From NCBI GenBank assembly GCA_012295275.1, contig CM022673.1, positions 15,150,788-15,214,787 of the forward strand: 64,000 nt of DNA. Reading direction: 5' to 3'. Source of the DNA: Chrysomallon squamiferum. Taxonomy: Eukaryota; Mollusca; Gastropoda; Neomphalida; Peltospiridae. Below the pieces are notes generated by a model. The model saw only the letters and a program-made list of their open reading frames with translations, did not search any database and was not told the DNA's origin. Made by a program: the position numbers and the translations under genes. Of this stretch, positions 60,323 to 64,000 are shown piece by piece. Positions within the stretch are counted from its first letter, which is position 1. Each line of letters starts with the position of its first letter.

Positions 60323-60522
60323 NNNNNNNNNNNNNNNNNNNNNNNNNNNNNNNNNNNNNNNNNNNNNNNNNNNNNNNNNNNNNNNNNNNNNNNNNNNNNN
60401 NNNNNNNNNNNNNNNNNNNNNNNNNNNNNNNNNNNNNNNNNNNNNNNNNNNNNNNNNNNNNNNNNNNNNNNNNNNNNNNNNNNNNNNNNNNNNNNNNNNN
60501 NNNNNNNNNNNNNNNNNNNNNN
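60323..60522. other. Assembly gap, 200 N
   Basis: Exactly 200 undetermined bases, so probably a placeholder of unknown true length. The 5' end of LINE B7 is lost here. Confidence 0.99.
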
Positions 60523-61441
60523 AACAAACGAAATCGGACACAGAAATAACAGAAGAACAAAAATCATAAATAGAAATCTGCACATTTTGGAAAGGCTACG
60601 GGAAACCGACAGCGAAGACGAAAGCGAGCCAAACGCGTGGAAAATAATCAAAAAAAAAACAAAACACACCCACAGCCGAACCACCATCGCAGTTCACAAA
60701 AAAAACTACACAAACATCGACAAACAGTTGCGCTATCTAATAGAAGCGCAAATTCACATCGTGGACAAAACGACAAAAGTCAACAAAAATAATAACGGGA
60801 AAGAAATCTACTTCGAAGTAGATACAAAAACACTTAAAACAATTGGTCCCAACATCACAATCTGGGACGAAACATTTGTTATCAGGGTTTTAGCCAAACT
60901 AATCCCCGATACCAAACAACCACAGAAAACACCCATACCACAACCCAGAAAAACACTACTGGCAACACCGCAGACAAAACAAACGCCTACTACCAAACAG
61001 CAACAACAACAACCTAAACACACAACAAAATCAAAAGAAACAACATACAAATATATCTCCAAAGATTTGGGTTTTTATTACCCACACGCTAACAAACTAG
61101 ATTTCTTTGAAATATTCAACAAAGAGCTGGTAGAACAAACAAAATCAACTCTAGTCGGTGTGGAAATGTGGAGAAAACTAAACTACTGGACCACACTGAC
61201 ATTCAACACAAAATTAATAAACACAACCATCACCATCGATGGATACAAGTACACACTGGCAGAAATGAGGCCGCAGTTGCCCAAGTGCGGCTACTGTCAG
61301 AAATGGGGGCACATCACAAACCAGTGCTCCCACAGAAACAACCAGAAACATTTAACATGTGGAAATCACCACAGAAACTCAGGCCAATGCCGGTCTCTGG
61401 CAAAATGCGCAAATTGCCAGGGACCACACGAATCGCACTAC
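60523..61441 (+). pseudogene. LINE B7 ORF1, 5' and 3' truncated
   Basis: Open from 60,587 (ERLRETDSEDESEPNAWK); one A is missing near 60,562 just upstream. Knuckle 1 reads CGYCQKWGHITNQC (His to Tyr at a non-ligand position). Knuckle 2 has the same 12-base deletion as B1-B3. The frame runs out of register into RT-linker sequence at the joint. Confidence 0.87.
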
Positions 61442-64000
61442 AAGGAAAAAAACCCCACAGAATTAACACTCTCGGCAAAAGCAACATCGCATTCACTGAC
61501 AAGCAAAAAGCGGACCTACTCAGCCAAACCTTCGCCAAGTCCAGCAGCAATTCGAACTTCCCACTGAAGTTCGCAAAGAAACAACTGGACAACCAAGCAA
61601 TCGGCGAACAGTCCGCAGACACAGAAAACAGAACATATAATCAACTATTTAACATCAGTGAATTAAAATATGCACTCAAAAACAAGAAAAGTACAGCCAC
61701 GGGGCCAGATAAAATAAGTTACACAATATTACAACATCTACCAGACGAAACCCTACTGGTTATACTCGAACTTTACAACACAATATGGACCACCGGCAAG
61801 ATTCCAACAAACTGGAAACACGCCGAATGTTTCAGCTTGCCCAAACCACACAAAGATCACTCACTACCCAACAGCTACAGGCCGATCACGCTGAAGTCAC
61901 ATATGTGTAAAACTTTCGAAACAATGATCAACACACGCCTAAACCAGCATTTAAACGACAACAATTTAATCAGCAAATTTCAAAGCGGCTTCAGGAAGAA
62001 ACACAGCACTAACGACCAGATCACACGCCTGCATACATCAATTAATCAATCTTTTTCGAAAATCAAAAAAGTTATAGCAGTATTTTTAGACATAGAAAAA
62101 GCATTCGACATGGTATGGAGGGAAGGACTGTTAATTAAATTAATAAATAACAACATTAAAGGCAACATGTTCAACTTCATCAAAGACTTTATCAACAACA
62201 GATCCATAGCAGTCAAAGTAAACGGTCACACCTCAGAGAAAACGACAATCGAAAACGGCATCCCCCAAGGATCCGTGATCTCGCCCACACTCTTCAACAT
62301 CTACATCAACGACATCGTCACAGCACTCGACCGACAAGACAACGACAGAAATCCGCCAAAGGAGCCGATAAACACAGCACTCTTTGCAGACGACTGCGCC
62401 TTTTGGCGGGCAGGAAGATCGACCGCAGCAATACAGAAACAAATACAAAAAGACTTAAACAACATAAACGATTGGGCGTTGAAATGGGGCATAAAGATTT
62501 CTCTCTCGAAAACGACGTGCCTCCTTTTCAACAAGAAATCAGACAACAGTAAGATCACTCTCAACATCGACAACAACTTCATAACACAAACAAAGACATT
62601 CGACAGTCAACTCAACTTCCGATGCCACATATATAACATAATTGCCTCCTGCAAAAAAACAATCAATCTTCTCAAGTTAATTTCTGGAACCAGTTGGGGA
62701 GCAAACGAGTCAACGCTGATTTTGATACACAAAGCGTGTATTCTCTCCAAGCTCGACTACGGAGCCACGGCTTACTCGAATGCTCCCAAACTTTATTTTT
62801 AAAAACTAGATATAATCCAATCAAGTGCCCTCAGGGTGATCGGCCACCTGCCAAACTCAACACCATCCGACAGCCTCCTGTCGGAATACAGCATTCAACC
62901 ATTAAAATACAGAAGAAAACTGCAGCTACTAAAATACAACCTGAAAATACACACACTCAACACAGACCACCCGGTCAAGGATCTGGTCCCCGACGAACAA
63001 AGGATAGGACAACTCTTCAAATCGCATAGTCTACTACTATCGAATTTCCCGACAACAGCTAGCGAAATCGAAAGGGAAACAGGAATAGGTGAAATGCCAC
63101 TGCCGGCATACCACAAAGAAAGAAAACCGACAATCAACACACCTTTCCTGATAAAAAGAGAAACTGACAAAACAGAGATCCAACCATTCAAAAAAATCAT
63201 TTTTTTGGCAGCAGCAAACGACCACTACAAACAACACACGCACATCTACACTGACGGATCCAAAAACCCAGACAACGGGAGAGTAGGATTCGCCTTCATA
63301 GCTCAAAATCACACAAACAAACCCACATGCATACAATTCGGCCGTATCAGAAATCACCTTTCGGTATACACGGCCGAGTTGGTAGCCATCATCAGAGCCA
63401 TGCTGTGGGTTAAACACAACAACAACAAACACACAGTCATTTTCTCGGACAGTCTAAGTTCCGTGATCTCGATACAAACCGGAAGTTCAAGCAGACCAGA
63501 CCTGCTCAGCAAAATACAACAACTACACGAAGAAATACAACACAACAATAAAGAAGTAACCATCGAGTGGCTCCCAGCACACGTCGGCATCCTCGGCAAC
63601 GAACTTGCCGACCATTACGCCAAAGAGTCACTCACCATTAAAGACGAAGACATCTGCACAGACATACATTACGGTATAAACGAAATAGTCTCCATCGCTG
63701 CCAAACATTACGACAAACAATGGCAGAACGAATGGAACAACACGAAAAACAAATGGCACTTAAACATCAAACCACTCGCCAAAACACCCAAGATCACACT
63801 CGCCAACAAACTACACAACAACAACCTCACCAAAGTCAGAATTGGTTACTCAAACAACTTAAACGCAATTCTATACAAAGATAATATCATCACATCACCC
63901 AACTGCAGTTGCGGACTCTCAGAAACCATGAAACACTACTTGTTTCACTGTCCAAACTTTGCCAAGGAAAGACAAGCACTACGCAATACATTGGAGGAAC
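61441..64000 (+). pseudogene. LINE B7 ORF2: RT-RNase H without endonuclease
   Basis: From GKKPHRINTLGKSNIAF the RT frame is open to 62,802, with TGPDKISYTILQ, FLDIEKAFDMVW, GIPQGSVISPTLFN and LFADDCAFW. Near 62,598 a 21-base in-frame deletion between two ACATTC repeats removes KFLGVTF. A one-base shift at about 62,800 follows; then RT thumb, RNase H (HIYTDGSKNPDNGR, YTAELVAII, EWLPAHVGILGNELAD) and the finger CSCGLSETMKHYLFHC are open to the window end. The extra A that breaks B6 near 51,420 is absent here. Confidence 0.88.

Larger units (their letters stand above)
60523..64000 (+). mobile_element. LINE B7: internally deleted copy, open at both ends
   Basis: Begins in ORF1 at the gap and continues past the right edge in RNase H/finger sequence. 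About 1.58 kb relative to B6 (ORF1 C-terminus and the entire endonuclease) is missing; the joint at about 61,441 is on CAAG. It is complementary to the array units: they keep endonuclease and lose RT, this one does the reverse. Confidence 0.9.

Overview
The window is animal nuclear DNA. It carries intronless, replication-dependent core histone genes that end in the metazoan histone 3' stem-loop (core GGCCCTTTTCAGGGCC), followed by large APE-type non-LTR retrotransposons (LINEs) with CCHC gag-like ORF1, endonuclease, reverse transcriptase and RNase H domains. An invertebrate with tandem histone repeats is likely, but I cannot name the phylum from sequence alone.

Layout. (1) 1-5,213: one complete histone unit, H4(-) H3(+) H2B(-) H2A(+), with period 4,915 bp and no H1, then the 3' part of a second H4 gene that is cut off by a LINE. 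(2) 5,214-19,405: three minus-strand copies of LINE family A (my label): a near full-length decayed copy (A1), a copy with a 2.4 kb internal deletion (A2) and an ORF1 fragment (A3). The A leaders carry arrays of CCAAT boxes, a 102 bp block identical in two copies, and segments nearly identical to the H4 leader/start-site region. (3) 19,412-41,345: plus-strand LINE family B as a head-to-tail array. Four near-identical ~3.6 kb units each keep 5'UTR, ORF1, endonuclease and 3'UTR but have lost RT and RNase H at the same point; a rearranged copy with RT follows. (4) 41,362-53,683: a large inverted repeat of non-histone DNA plus decayed H4-H3 promoter spacers. A 6.77 kb LINE B copy with an intact ORF1 is inserted in its right arm; the left arm preserves the empty target site. 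(5) 53,684-56,258: a diverged, 3'-truncated LINE B relative. (6) 56,270-60,322: AT-rich DNA with satellite-like repeats. (7) A 200 N gap, then another LINE B copy with an internal deletion running off the right edge.

How it fits together. The histone genes are two divergent pairs, each sharing a bidirectional promoter with TATA and CCAAT elements. The LINEs appear to have broken up one end of the histone array: one sits in H4 coding sequence, and promoter relics without coding regions occur further right. The resemblance of family A leaders to histone promoters (CCAAT arrays plus H4-leader sequence) is the most unusual signal; the RT-less endonuclease-bearing tandem array is the second. Many LINE reading-frame breaks are one-base changes in A-runs, so some may be assembly errors. 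Similarity statements come from alignment by eye.
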